From contig JAETQI010000012.1 of assembly GCA_021770755.1 (NCBI GenBank), positions 1-64,000 of the forward strand: a stretch of DNA of 64,000 bases, written 5' to 3'. The notes below the pieces were generated by a model. That model saw only the letters and a list, made by a program, of their open reading frames with translations. It ran no database searches and was not told where the DNA came from. A program made the translations under genes and the position numbers. This DNA comes from Lachnospiraceae bacterium (GTDB lineage Bacteria > Bacillota > Clostridia > Lachnospirales > Lachnospiraceae). Shown here piece after piece: positions 26,817 to 34,859 of this stretch (positions within the stretch are counted from its first letter, which is position 1; the number at the start of each line of letters is the position of its first letter).

Positions 26817-28265
26817 TTGGAGAGAAATACTGCAAAGGAAAATATTATCGAGTTAAAACATATCAGCCGTACATTTGACGACGGCTTTCGCGTGGTTGAC
26901 GATTTCAACCTCACCGTACAGAGAGGCGAGTTTGTCACATTTCTGGGTCCTTCGGGCTGCGGCAAGACGACGACGCTGCGCATGATCGCAGGGTTTGACA
27001 AACCGACGGAGGGGGAGCTTCTGCTCAGCGGCGAGGATATCCGGGATCTGCCGCCCAACAAGCGTCCGATCAACACCGTGTTTCAGCGATATGCATTGTT
27101 TCCGCACTTGAATGTATTTGAGAATGTGGCATTTGGACTGAAACTCAAAAAGCTTCCGAAAGCGGATATCGTAAAAAAGGTCAAGAAAGCGCTGGAGATG
27201 GTTGACCTGGAGGATTTTGAGGACAGGGGCATACAGACACTCTCGGGCGGGCAGCAGCAGCGCATCGCCATCGCGCGGGCGATCGTCAACGAGCCGGAGA
27301 TCCTGCTGCTCGACGAACCGCTGGGGGCGCTGGACTTAAAGATGCGCAAGGAGATGCAGCTCGAGCTGAAAGGCATGCATGAGAAGCTGGGGATCACGTT
27401 CATCTATGTGACGCACGACCAGGAGGAAGCGCTCACCATGTCGGACAAGATCGTCGTGATGTCGGAGGGAAAGATCCAGCAGATCGGCACGCCGGAGGAT
27501 ATCTATAACGAGCCGAAGAATGCGTTTGTCGCCGACTTTATCGGCGAGAGCAATATCTTTAGCGGGATCATGACAGGCAAGTGCAGGGTGCGGTTCTGCG
27601 GCGCGGAGTTTGAGTGCGTGGACGATGTTGAGCACGGCACCATGATCGATGCGGTCGTGCGCCCCGAGGATGTGACGATCACATCACCGGATCGGGGGAT
27701 CATCAGAGGAACAGTGACATCCGTGATCTTTAAGGGTGTGCACTATGAGATCGCAGTACAGTCCGGCAAGAACGAGATCGTGGTGCAGTCCACCAGAAAG
27801 GCGGAGCCGAACACGGTGGTAGGGCTGTGTATCGAGCCGGAGGGGATCCATATCATGCTGGCGGAGAATACGATCAACCGCATCGAGACCGGCGTGGACA
27901 AGGAGTACCGGCTTCAGTTTCTCGGCGGGATCCTCAACTGTGACATGACAGCGATCATACCGGGATCCTCGTACAGCACGGACGGCTCGCTTGTCGATGC
28001 GCACGGCGATGTGATCGAGCCTGACCGTATCCGGGTGATCGTGTCCGTGAAGCCGGAAGACATCACAATGAGCGATGATAAGGAGGCGGGGATCCTGCGG
28101 GGACATATCATCAATCTGATCTACAAGGGCGATCACTACAGCTATGTGGTCCGCACGGAGGAGGATGAGGACTTCATCGTATCGGATGAGTACCTGTGGA
28201 ATATGGATGACTATGTGAGTCTGCTGATCCCGATGGATAAGTTTCACTATGCCATCAAGAAATAA
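26817..28265 (+). CDS. potA: Spermidine/putrescine ABC transporter ATP-binding protein
   Basis: PotA hydrolyses ATP for polyamine uptake. The ATPase domain (residues 10-250) has Walker A GPSGCGKTT, signature LSGGQQQRIAIARAI and Walker B ILLLDEPLGALD. The protein is 482 residues, about 100 longer than usual. The extra length is a second TOBE-like unit: RPEDVTI...GTVTSVIFKGVHYEI is echoed by KPEDITM...GHIINLIYKGDHYSY. The TTG start at 26817 follows GAGGAGGA at seven bases. First gene of potABCD. Confidence 0.93.
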   Translation: MERNTAKENIIELKHISRTFDDGFRVVDDFNLTVQRGEFVTFLGPSGCGKTTTLRMIAGFDKPTEGELLLSGEDIRDLPPNKRPINTVFQRYALFPHLNVFENVAFGLKLKKLPKADIVKKVKKALEMVDLEDFEDRGIQTLSGGQQQRIAIARAIVNEPEILLLDEPLGALDLKMRKEMQLELKGMHEKLGITFIYVTHDQEEALTMSDKIVVMSEGKIQQIGTPEDIYNEPKNAFVADFIGESNIFSGIMTGKCRVRFCGAEFECVDDVEHGTMIDAVVRPEDVTITSPDRGIIRGTVTSVIFKGVHYEIAVQSGKNEIVVQSTRKAEPNTVVGLCIEPEGIHIMLAENTINRIETGVDKEYRLQFLGGILNCDMTAIIPGSSYSTDGSLVDAHGDVIEPDRIRVIVSVKPEDITMSDDKEAGILRGHIINLIYKGDHYSYVVRTEEDEDFIVSDEYLWNMDDYVSLLIPMDKFHYAIKK

Positions 28266-28289
28266 AACATAACTGGATGGAGGTCGCCG

Positions 28290-29093
28290 ATGAACAAATT
28301 TCGTTTTCAGAGGTCGCAGCTATGCATACCGTATGGCATGTTTCTGGTATGCTTCGTGCTGGCGCCCTTGATCGTTATCATATACTATGCGTTTACGGAC
28401 GGGGAGGGGCAGTTTACGCTGGAAAACCTGATGGGATTTTTTTCAAGTCCGAACACGATCGGGACACTGGCGTACAGTCTTGGCGTCGCGGTAGCTACCA
28501 CCGGTATCTGTCTGATGCTGGCGTATCCGATCGCATATATCCTTGCAAGGAGCAGCATCAGGCACAGATCGGTGGTCCTGATGATCTTTGTCATGCCCAT
28601 GTGGATCAATTTTACGCTCAGGATCACTGCGCTCAAGGAGATCCTGACCATGATCGAGGGGAATCTTGCGTATCACCCTTTTCTGAACACCTTGATCGGC
28701 ATGACGTACGATTTTTTGCCGTTTATGATACTGCCGATCTATACGACGCTGTTAAAGCTTGACGGAAGTCTGCTGGAGGCGGCGGCGGACCTTGGGGCGG
28801 ATGCGGTCCATACATTTCTGAAAGTGACGCTTCCGCTGTCTGTTCCGGGGATCATCAGCGGGATCGTGATGGTATTTCTGCCGTCCATGACAAACTACGT
28901 CGTGCTTGACATGCTCTACAACAGCACTTATATCATGGGAAGCCTGATCGGGGCATATTTCAGTGCCTACGACTGGCACAACGGTTCGATGATCGCATTG
29001 ATCCTGCTGATGATCATACTGGTGTTCACACTGTTTACCAACCGCTATGCGGATGAGGACGCGGGCAGCAGCAGAGGAGGTGTACTCGGGTGA
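28290..29093 (+). CDS. potB: Spermidine/putrescine ABC transporter permease
   Basis: A 267-residue inner-membrane permease with six predicted helices. The EAA loop that docks on PotA reads LLEAAADLGADAVHTFLKVTLPLSVPGI. The start ATG at 28290 follows GGATGGAGG. Its stop overlaps the potC start. It forms the translocation pore with PotC. Confidence 0.94.
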   Translation: MNKFRFQRSQLCIPYGMFLVCFVLAPLIVIIYYAFTDGEGQFTLENLMGFFSSPNTIGTLAYSLGVAVATTGICLMLAYPIAYILARSSIRHRSVVLMIFVMPMWINFTLRITALKEILTMIEGNLAYHPFLNTLIGMTYDFLPFMILPIYTTLLKLDGSLLEAAADLGADAVHTFLKVTLPLSVPGIISGIVMVFLPSMTNYVVLDMLYNSTYIMGSLIGAYFSAYDWHNGSMIALILLMIILVFTLFTNRYADEDAGSSRGGVLG

Positions 29094-29917
29094 TGAAAAG
29101 ATTTTTAGAGAGGGCATTTCTGGCGCTGATGATCATACTGCTGTATCTGCCGATCTTTGTGCTGGCAGTGTACAGCTTTACGGATTCTGCAAATATCGGG
29201 GCGATCCATGGATTCTCGCTGCAAAATTACGAGACGCTGTTCACCAAGCCCGATCTGCGGGCAATGATCGCAGGGACACTGGTGCTTGCGATCGGCTCCG
29301 CCTTTGTGTCGACAGTGCTGGGCACGCTTGGCGCCGTGGGCGTCTTTTACTCGGGACGGTTTGGCAACATGACAGTCGGTTCGCTCAATCAGGTGCCTGT
29401 CGTGAACGCGGAAGTTGTGACGGCTTTCTCACTCTGCATCCTGCTGATCGGCGTGTGCGGCGTGGACAAGAGCAGCTTTATATCGCTACTGATCGGTCAT
29501 GTCGTGCTGGAAGCGCCGTTCGTATATCTGTCTGTAGTACCACGGTTAAAGCAGATGGACAACAGTCTCTATGAGGCGGCGCTTGATCTGGGGGCGTCCC
29601 CTGCGATGGCGCTGAGGCGCGTGGTGTTTCCGCAGATCTTCCCGGGGGTCGTCTCCGGGTTCGCGCTGGCGGTCACACTGTCGCTCGATGATTATTTTAT
29701 CACAAGCTACACGAAGCCGGCGACCTTTGACACGATCAGCACTTATGTGGTCAATGCGACGAGGGGATCCCAGACAGAGATCAAGACAGCATTGTGGGCG
29801 CTCTCCACGATCATTTTTGTGGTGGTCGTTCTGATGGTGATGGTGATGAACATGAATGGCAGTAAGAATGACAAAAATCAGAAGAGGGCAGGTGCGGACA
29901 GTGAGAAAAATAGGTAG
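29090..29917 (+). CDS. potC: Spermidine/putrescine ABC transporter permease
   Basis: The second permease, 275 residues from the GTG at 29090 or 274 from the ATG at 29093. It has six helices and the EAA loop LYEAALDLGASPAMALRRVVFPQIFPGV. It overlaps potB at its start and potD at its end. The C-terminal tail is short, polar and Lys/Asn-rich. Confidence 0.94.
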   Translation: MMKRFLERAFLALMIILLYLPIFVLAVYSFTDSANIGAIHGFSLQNYETLFTKPDLRAMIAGTLVLAIGSAFVSTVLGTLGAVGVFYSGRFGNMTVGSLNQVPVVNAEVVTAFSLCILLIGVCGVDKSSFISLLIGHVVLEAPFVYLSVVPRLKQMDNSLYEAALDLGASPAMALRRVVFPQIFPGVVSGFALAVTLSLDDYFITSYTKPATFDTISTYVVNATRGSQTEIKTALWALSTIIFVVVVLMVMVMNMNGSKNDKNQKRAGADSEKNR

Positions 29918-31388
29918 TATGGCGCTGGGAGCCGTTGTTTCCGGCGCAGTTGCGGTATGCGGCATCCCCGGACAGACCGTCTGTGCAAAAGAAGCGCCCG
30001 TCACGCTGCGCGTGTGTAGCTGGGAGGAGTATATCGACCTCGGGGAATGGGACGGGGAGGAAGCGATCGAGCTGGACAATGGCGCTGTGATCTTCGGGGA
30101 GCGGCCGCTCTATGAGGAGTTTGAAGACTGGTACCGGGAGACCTACGGCAGAGAGGTGCGGGTGGAGTACTCCTGTTTTGGCACGAATGAGGATCTGTAC
30201 AATCAGTTAAATATGGGCGACACGTATGATCTGGTATGCCCCTCGGAGTATATGATCATGAAACTGATGGCGGAGGACAGGCTTGTGCCGTACTCGGATC
30301 GTTTTTATGATGAGCATGATGGGAATAATTACTATATTAATAATGTGTCTCCGTTTATACAGAGCACCCTGGAGTCCAACGAGATCGGCGGCGAGAGCTG
30401 GAGCAAATACGCCGCGGGATATATGTGGGGGATCACAGGTGTCCTGTACAATCCGGCGCTTGTCACGGAGGAGGAAGCGTCTACGTGGGAGATCTTTGGA
30501 AATCCGAAGTTCAACAGACAGGTCACGCTCAAGGATAACGTGCGCGACTCTTATTTCGCTGCACTTGGGATCCTGAAAGCGGACGTGCTGACGGATGATG
30601 CGTTTGTGCAGTCGGCGGATTACCATGAGCGGCTTGCCGACGTGATGAATGATGTGAGTCCGGAGACGATCCGGCAGGCGCAGGATCTGCTGAATGAGTT
30701 GATGGACAACGTGTATTCCCTCGAGACCGACAGCGGAAAGGCAGACATGATAACGGGCAAGATCGTGGCAAATTACCAGTGGTCGGGCGATGCTGTGTAT
30801 GCGATGGATCAGGCGGATGAGGAAGATTTTGAGCTGCGGTTCGCGGTGCCCAGGGAGAGTACGAATCTCTGGTTTGACGGCTGGGTGATGCTCGAGAGCG
30901 GTATCGATGGAGATGCAGACAGACAGCACGCGGCGGAGGCGTTTGTTAATTTCCTGTCAAGGACGGACAACGCTGTCAGAAATATGTATTATATCGGCTA
31001 TACGTCGTCCATCGCGGGCAATGAACAGGATGACACGATCTATGAGTATCTGAACTGGTGCTATGGCGCGGAGGATGACGGGGATACCATGGATTATCCG
31101 GTGGGCTATTTCTTTAGCGGCGACAACGGCGATGAGGATTATATCGTGGAAACATCGCGCAGCCAGATGGGAAGACAGCTCTACAGCCAGTATCCGCCGC
31201 AGGATATCATGGACAGGACTGCGGTCATGCGCTACTTTGACGCGGAGGCGAACAAGGCGATCAACCAGATGTGGATCAATGTCAGATGCTTTGATATCCA
31301 TGATGTGCCGTTTGGCGTCTGGATGGCACTGTTGGCAGGGCTGCTTGTGCTGGTCTGGATGGGTTATAGGAAAAGTAAGAGGAGATGA
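29901..31388 (+). CDS. potD: Polyamine-binding protein with C-terminal membrane anchor
   Basis: The extracellular substrate-binding component, 495 residues from the GTG at 29901, which follows AGGGCAGG; longer reads begin inside potC. A signal peptide (MALGAVVSGAVAV, cleavage after VCA) precedes the binding fold with LRVCSWEEYID and LWFDGWVMLESG. Unlike typical lipoprotein PotDs it has no lipobox. It ends in one hydrophobic helix (WMALLAGLLVLVWMGY) and a basic tail KSKRR, without an LPXTG sortase signal, so it is probably anchored at its C-terminus. An insertion of about 80 residues after VCSWEEYID makes it longer than usual. Confidence 0.9.
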   Translation: MRKIGSMALGAVVSGAVAVCGIPGQTVCAKEAPVTLRVCSWEEYIDLGEWDGEEAIELDNGAVIFGERPLYEEFEDWYRETYGREVRVEYSCFGTNEDLYNQLNMGDTYDLVCPSEYMIMKLMAEDRLVPYSDRFYDEHDGNNYYINNVSPFIQSTLESNEIGGESWSKYAAGYMWGITGVLYNPALVTEEEASTWEIFGNPKFNRQVTLKDNVRDSYFAALGILKADVLTDDAFVQSADYHERLADVMNDVSPETIRQAQDLLNELMDNVYSLETDSGKADMITGKIVANYQWSGDAVYAMDQADEEDFELRFAVPRESTNLWFDGWVMLESGIDGDADRQHAAEAFVNFLSRTDNAVRNMYYIGYTSSIAGNEQDDTIYEYLNWCYGAEDDGDTMDYPVGYFFSGDNGDEDYIVETSRSQMGRQLYSQYPPQDIMDRTAVMRYFDAEANKAINQMWINVRCFDIHDVPFGVWMALLAGLLVLVWMGYRKSKRR

Positions 31389-31394
31389 GATATT

Positions 31395-33212
31395 ATGTCG
31401 AATTGGGATCAGAATAAAATCAGAAATTTCTGCATAGTGGCGCATATCGACCACGGGAAGTCCACACTTGCGGACAGGATCATAGAGAAGACGGGGCTTC
31501 TGACAAGCCGCGAGATGCAGGATCAGATCCTTGACAACATGGAGCTGGAGCGGGAGCGCGGTATCACGATCAAGGCGCAGACCGTCCGCACGGTGTACAG
31601 GGCACAGGATGGGGAAGAATATATCTTTAATCTGATCGATACTCCGGGACACGTTGATTTTAATTATGAAGTCAGCCGTGCGCTGGCGGCATGCGACGGG
31701 GCGATCCTCGTGGTGGATGCCGCGCAGGGGATCGAGGCGCAGACGCTGGCAAACGTGTATCTGGCGCTCGATCATGACCTCGATGTATTCCCTGTCATCA
31801 ACAAGATCGATCTGCCAAGCGCACGCCCTGACTGGGTAAAAAATGAGATTGAAGACGTGATCGGCATCGAGGCGCAGGATGCGCCGCTGATATCGGCAAA
31901 AAACGGGATCGGCATCGAGGAGGTGCTGGAGGCGGTCATCGCAAAGATACCTGCGCCAAAGGGCAGTGCGGACAATCCGCTGCAGGCGCTGATCTTTGAT
32001 TCCGTCTATGACTCTTACAAGGGAGTCATCGTATTCTGCCGCATCATGGAGGGAAAGGTCTCTAAAGGAACCAGGATCAGGATGATGGCGACTGCAGCGT
32101 CGTTTGACGTGGTGGAGGTTGGATATTTTGGAGCCGGGCAGTTTATTCCGTGCGAGGAGCTGTCGGCGGGCATGGTAGGATATCTGACAGCATCGATCAA
32201 GAACGTGAAGGACACCGCTGTCGGGGACACGGTCACAGATGCCGACCGCCCTTGTGCGGAGCCGCTTCCGGGTTACAAGAAAGTGCAGTCCATGGTCTAC
32301 TGCGGACTGTATCCCGCCGATGGCGCGAAATATCCCGATCTGAGAGATGCGCTGGAAAAGCTGCAGCTCAATGACGCGTCCCTTTTTTATGAGCCGGAGA
32401 CTTCTGTCGCGCTGGGATTTGGCTTCCGGTGCGGATTTCTGGGACTGCTGCATCTAGAGATCATCCAGGAACGGCTGGAGCGCGAGTACAATCTTGACCT
32501 TGTGACGACAGCGCCGGGCGTCGTGTACAAGGTCCACAAGACAAATGGGGACATGATCGAACTGACGAACCCATCCAATCTGCCAGACCCGTCAGAGATC
32601 GACTATATGGAGGAGCCGATCGTCACTGCAGAGATCATGGTGACGACGGAGTTTATCGGTTCCATCATGGAGCTCTGCCAGGAGCGGCGCGGGCGCTATC
32701 TTGGCATGGAGTATGTGGAGGAGACGCGCGCTCTGCTTAGATATGAACTTCCGTTAAACGAGATCATATATGACTTCTTTGACGCGCTCAAGTCGCGCTC
32801 GAGAGGATATGCCTCGTTTGACTATGACATCAAAGGCTATGAACAGTCTGAGCTTGTGAAGCTGGATATCCTCATCAACAGGGAGGAGGTCGACGCGCTG
32901 TCCTTTATCGTACACAAGGAGTCCGCTTATGACCGGGGCAGGCGGATGTGTGAGAAGCTCAAGGATGAGATACCGAGGCATCTGTTTGAGATACCGATCC
33001 AGGCGGCTGTGGGCGGCAAGATCATAGCCAGGGAGACTGTGAAGGCGATACGCAAGGATGTCCTTGCCAAGTGTTATGGCGGAGATATCACGAGAAAGAA
33101 GAAGCTGCTCGAGAAGCAGAAGGAGGGCAAGAAGCGCATGCGGCAGGTAGGCAGCGTGGAGATACCGCAGAAGGCGTTTATGTCAGTGTTGAAGCTTGAT
33201 GACTCAAAATAA
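31395..33212 (+). CDS. lepA: Elongation factor 4 (back-translocating GTPase LepA)
   Basis: EF4 is a ribosome-associated GTPase involved in translation under stress and in initiation. The 605-residue protein has G1 AHIDHGKST near residue 15, the effector region [12 protein letters not shown]3 DTPGHVDF, G4 NKIDLP and the EF4-specific C-terminal domain ending [13 protein letters not shown]. It starts six bases after potD. In many Firmicutes lepA precedes hemW; here hemW lies 29 kb downstream, beyond the glycan region. Confidence 0.97.
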   Translation: MSNWDQNKIRNFCIVAHIDHGKSTLADRIIEKTGLLTSREMQDQILDNMELERERGITIKAQTVRTVYRAQDGEEYIFNLIDTPGHVDFNYEVSRALAACDGAILVVDAAQGIEAQTLANVYLALDHDLDVFPVINKIDLPSARPDWVKNEIEDVIGIEAQDAPLISAKNGIGIEEVLEAVIAKIPAPKGSADNPLQALIFDSVYDSYKGVIVFCRIMEGKVSKGTRIRMMATAASFDVVEVGYFGAGQFIPCEELSAGMVGYLTASIKNVKDTAVGDTVTDADRPCAEPLPGYKKVQSMVYCGLYPADGAKYPDLRDALEKLQLNDASLFYEPETSVALGFGFRCGFLGLLHLEIIQERLEREYNLDLVTTAPGVVYKVHKTNGDMIELTNPSNLPDPSEIDYMEEPIVTAEIMVTTEFIGSIMELCQERRGRYLGMEYVEETRALLRYELPLNEIIYDFFDALKSRSRGYASFDYDIKGYEQSELVKLDILINREEVDALSFIVHKESAYDRGRRMCEKLKDEIPRHLFEIPIQAAVGGKIIARETVKAIRKDVLAKCYGGDITRKKKLLEKQKEGKKRMRQVGSVEIPQKAFMSVLKLDDSK

Positions 33213-33215
33213 AGA

Positions 33216-33641
33216 TTATAAGTTCTTTTTTTCTGGCTCGCATATGCGGGCTTCTTTTTTTTGTTCCTCCTTTATTCGGTTCACTTCTGAACGGATCATT
33301 TCTGAACGGATCACCTCTCTCTCCAGGATGAGATCGACGGTTTCACGCCCATGATCATCAAGACTGCGGTACTTGTGAATATGCTGCTGTTCGCTGTAGG
33401 AGAGCAGCATCTCAGAGTCGGGATATACACCGTAAATGTCGTTGATCGAGACGTGGAGCGCCCGGCAGACTTCAAACAGGATATCGATCGTCGGACAGTT
33501 GGCACCCTGCTCCCAGTTGGATATGCGGGAGGGGGTGATCCCTAGCTGCTGTGCCAGCTCCCGTTGGGAGAATCCGGCATTTTCGCGGTACTTCGTTATG
33601 TTTTTTGATATGTTTTTCTTGATGTCGTCACTGGATATCAT
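33216..33641 (-). CDS. XRE-family transcriptional regulator
   Basis: A 141-residue repressor-like protein with an N-terminal helix-turn-helix (FSQRELAQQLGITPSRISNWEQG, residues about 24-47) and a C-terminal region with YRSLDDHGRETVDLILERE, common in Firmicute phage and mobile-element regulators. It is read divergently from the small HTH gene and the glycan operon. Its leader has AGGAGA before the ATG. The last 12 codons lie on the lepA terminator hairpin. It is the likely binder of the ACAG-N5-CTGT dyads upstream, by inference. Confidence 0.88.
   Translation of the reverse strand: MISSDDIKKNISKNITKYRENAGFSQRELAQQLGITPSRISNWEQGANCPTIDILFEVCRALHVSINDIYGVYPDSEMLLSYSEQQHIHKYRSLDDHGRETVDLILEREVIRSEMIRSEVNRIKEEQKKEARICEPEKKNL
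33236..33262 (+). terminator. lepA: lepA terminator
   Basis: Arms GCTCGCA (33236-33242) and TGCGGGC (33245-33251) pair with one G-T wobble over a TA turn, followed by TTCTTTTTTTTG. The hairpin is placed inside the 3' coding end of the convergent XRE gene. Confidence 0.8.
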
Positions 33642-33708
33642 TGTGTCTCCTATTCTGTTTTTGTTCTGTTATAGTTCTTCTTTTGTAATTCTGATTTTTC
33701 ATAAAATG

Positions 33709-33737
33709 AATGTATCATAGTAGTTCCGTAAAATCAA
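33709..33737 (-). promoter_or_regulatory. Promoter of the XRE regulator
   Basis: On the minus strand TTGATT (33732-33737) is followed after 17 bases by TACATT (33709-33714), about 70 bases before the start codon. The imperfect dyad ACAG-AAACG-CCGT (33747-33759) lies just upstream. Direct ACAG half-sites on the minus strand at 33655-33658 and 33666-33669 lie in the leader. Confidence 0.5.
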
Positions 33738-33767
33738 CAAAAAAATACAGAAACGCCGTCAAAACTA

Positions 33768-33796
33768 TTGACAATAAACAGAAAAACTGTTAGTAT
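33768..33796 (+). promoter_or_regulatory. Operator-embedded promoter of the small HTH gene
   Basis: A perfect -35 TTGACA (33768-33773) and -10 TAGTAT (33791-33796) are separated by 17 bases. The spacer contains the dyad ACAG-AAAAA-CTGT (33778-33790). This is the classical layout for repression by steric blocking. Confidence 0.8.
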
Positions 33797-33806
33797 ATGG
33801 AAATGT

Positions 33807-33819
33807 ACAGAAATCCTGT
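33807..33819. promoter_or_regulatory. Second ACAG-N5-CTGT operator
   Basis: A dyad ACAG-AAATC-CTGT just downstream of the -10, identical in arms and spacing to the one at 33778-33790. A single half-site ACAG follows at 33828-33831. Centre-to-centre distance between the two full dyads is 29 bases, nearly three helical turns, so cooperative binding on one face is possible. Confidence 0.7.
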
Positions 33820-33860
33820 TTATCATAACAGAAAATACAGAAGTACGAGAGGTGGTGAGT

Positions 33861-34067
33861 TTGTTGTTCGGGATAAAGATCAAAACATACCTTGACGACA
33901 ACGGCATCCGATACACACATGTGTCAGAAAAGACAGGGATTCCGATGGATATCCTGAATCTGCTGCTGAACGGGAAGCGGAAGGTTGAGGCGACAGAATA
34001 TTTTGCGATCTGCAATGTGCTGAATGTTCCGCTGACGAAATTTGCAGATGACGGTGTGAGCGCATGA
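33861..34067 (+). CDS. Small HTH (XRE-like) protein
   Basis: A 68-residue protein, almost entirely one helix-turn-helix domain (IRYTHVSEKTGIPMDILNLLLNGKRKVEATEYFAICNVLNV). The TTG at 33861 follows GAGAGGTGG at about six bases; longer reads start before the promoter and are unlikely. It lies between the divergent XRE repressor and the secreted protein gene and may form a Cro/CI-like switch with the former. The role is inferred from layout. Confidence 0.75.
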   Translation: MLFGIKIKTYLDDNGIRYTHVSEKTGIPMDILNLLLNGKRKVEATEYFAICNVLNVPLTKFADDGVSA

Positions 34068-34091
34068 GGTGTGTGGCAACTTAATAACGTT

Positions 34092-34121
34092 TGAAACGTT
34101 TCTGGCAACAGAAACGTTTCA
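34092..34121. promoter_or_regulatory. Double palindrome before the secreted-protein gene
   Basis: Two copies of the self-palindrome GAAACGTTTC (34093-34102 and 34111-34120) are arranged as a 13-bp inverted repeat around GCAA. The 10-mer with central CG resembles LacI/GalR-family operators. As RNA it forms a stable hairpin without a T-run, so it is not a classical terminator. It lies 45 bases before the start at 34166. Confidence 0.65.
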
Positions 34122-34165
34122 TATAGATAGGGTAAATCACCCAAAACAAAAAGGAGGAAAAAACA

Positions 34166-34846
34166 ATGAAATCTATCAAAGTCAAGAGGATTCTTGCGGC
34201 TGTCCTTGCAGCGTCGATGGTTATGGCATCTGCAGTGACAGTCAGCGCATCCGGCTCAGGTACTTCTGATCCGGGCGTGAGCTCCAGCGAATCGTCCAGC
34301 TCCAGCGATGAAAGCAGCAGCGCAAGCGTAAGTGTGACAACCTACGCGGAGACGATGTCCAAGAAGGCAGATGCGCCTGTCAGCGTGGCAGGAGTGAATG
34401 TCGTGACATCTGTGGGCGGCGTGTATGCGGCTCAGAAGGTGCGGGGTGTTGCGGTTACGACACCGGCTGCTTCGGTGAAGGCATCACTTGGCCTGACCGG
34501 AAACCAGAAGGCAGCGATCATCATCTATGATACGGATGCGAAGAAGAGCTACCGTGCGATGGAGAGCATCAACGCAGCAGCGGCAGCCATCGGCGGCACT
34601 GTAGTTGCATCCCTGAACATCGATCTCGGTGCGAAGGAGAACGGAAAGTGGGTTACACTGTCAAGCGGATCTGTAGGCCTTGTTGCGGGTCTTCCCAAGG
34701 GTGCTGACACAAGCAAAGAATACTGCGCGATCTGTGTACAGCCGGGCGGCGTTGTGACAGTACTTGAGGATCAGGATACAAACCCTGCTACCGTTACATT
34801 TGAAGTGCAGGCTGGTCTTGGAACCTATGCGCTCACTGCAAAATAG
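34166..34846 (+). CDS. Secreted Ser-rich protein of unknown function
   Basis: A 226-residue exported protein. A signal peptide (residues 1-27, ending VTVSA) precedes a Ser/Gly-rich linker (residues 28-55). A compact domain follows with VAVTTPAASVKASLGLTGNQKAAIIIYDTD and CAICVQPGGVVTVL. AAAAAGGAGG precedes the ATG. It is followed after 13 bases by the GT-C-like gene, so it leads the surface-glycan operon. I know similar proteins only as hypothetical. Confidence 0.7.
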   Translation: MKSIKVKRILAAVLAASMVMASAVTVSASGSGTSDPGVSSSESSSSSDESSSASVSVTTYAETMSKKADAPVSVAGVNVVTSVGGVYAAQKVRGVAVTTPAASVKASLGLTGNQKAAIIIYDTDAKKSYRAMESINAAAAAIGGTVVASLNIDLGAKENGKWVTLSSGSVGLVAGLPKGADTSKEYCAICVQPGGVVTVLEDQDTNPATVTFEVQAGLGTYALTAK

Positions 34847-34859
34847 TCACATAAGCGGG

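Noticed and set aside
30957-32453. A 498-codon minus-strand open frame across potD and lepA
   Set aside because: It is the shadow of two well-recognised plus-strand genes and has no family resemblance.
34092-34121. The GAAACGTTTC inverted repeat as a terminator
   Set aside because: No T-run follows the hairpin, and it lies directly before a gene with a good leader.
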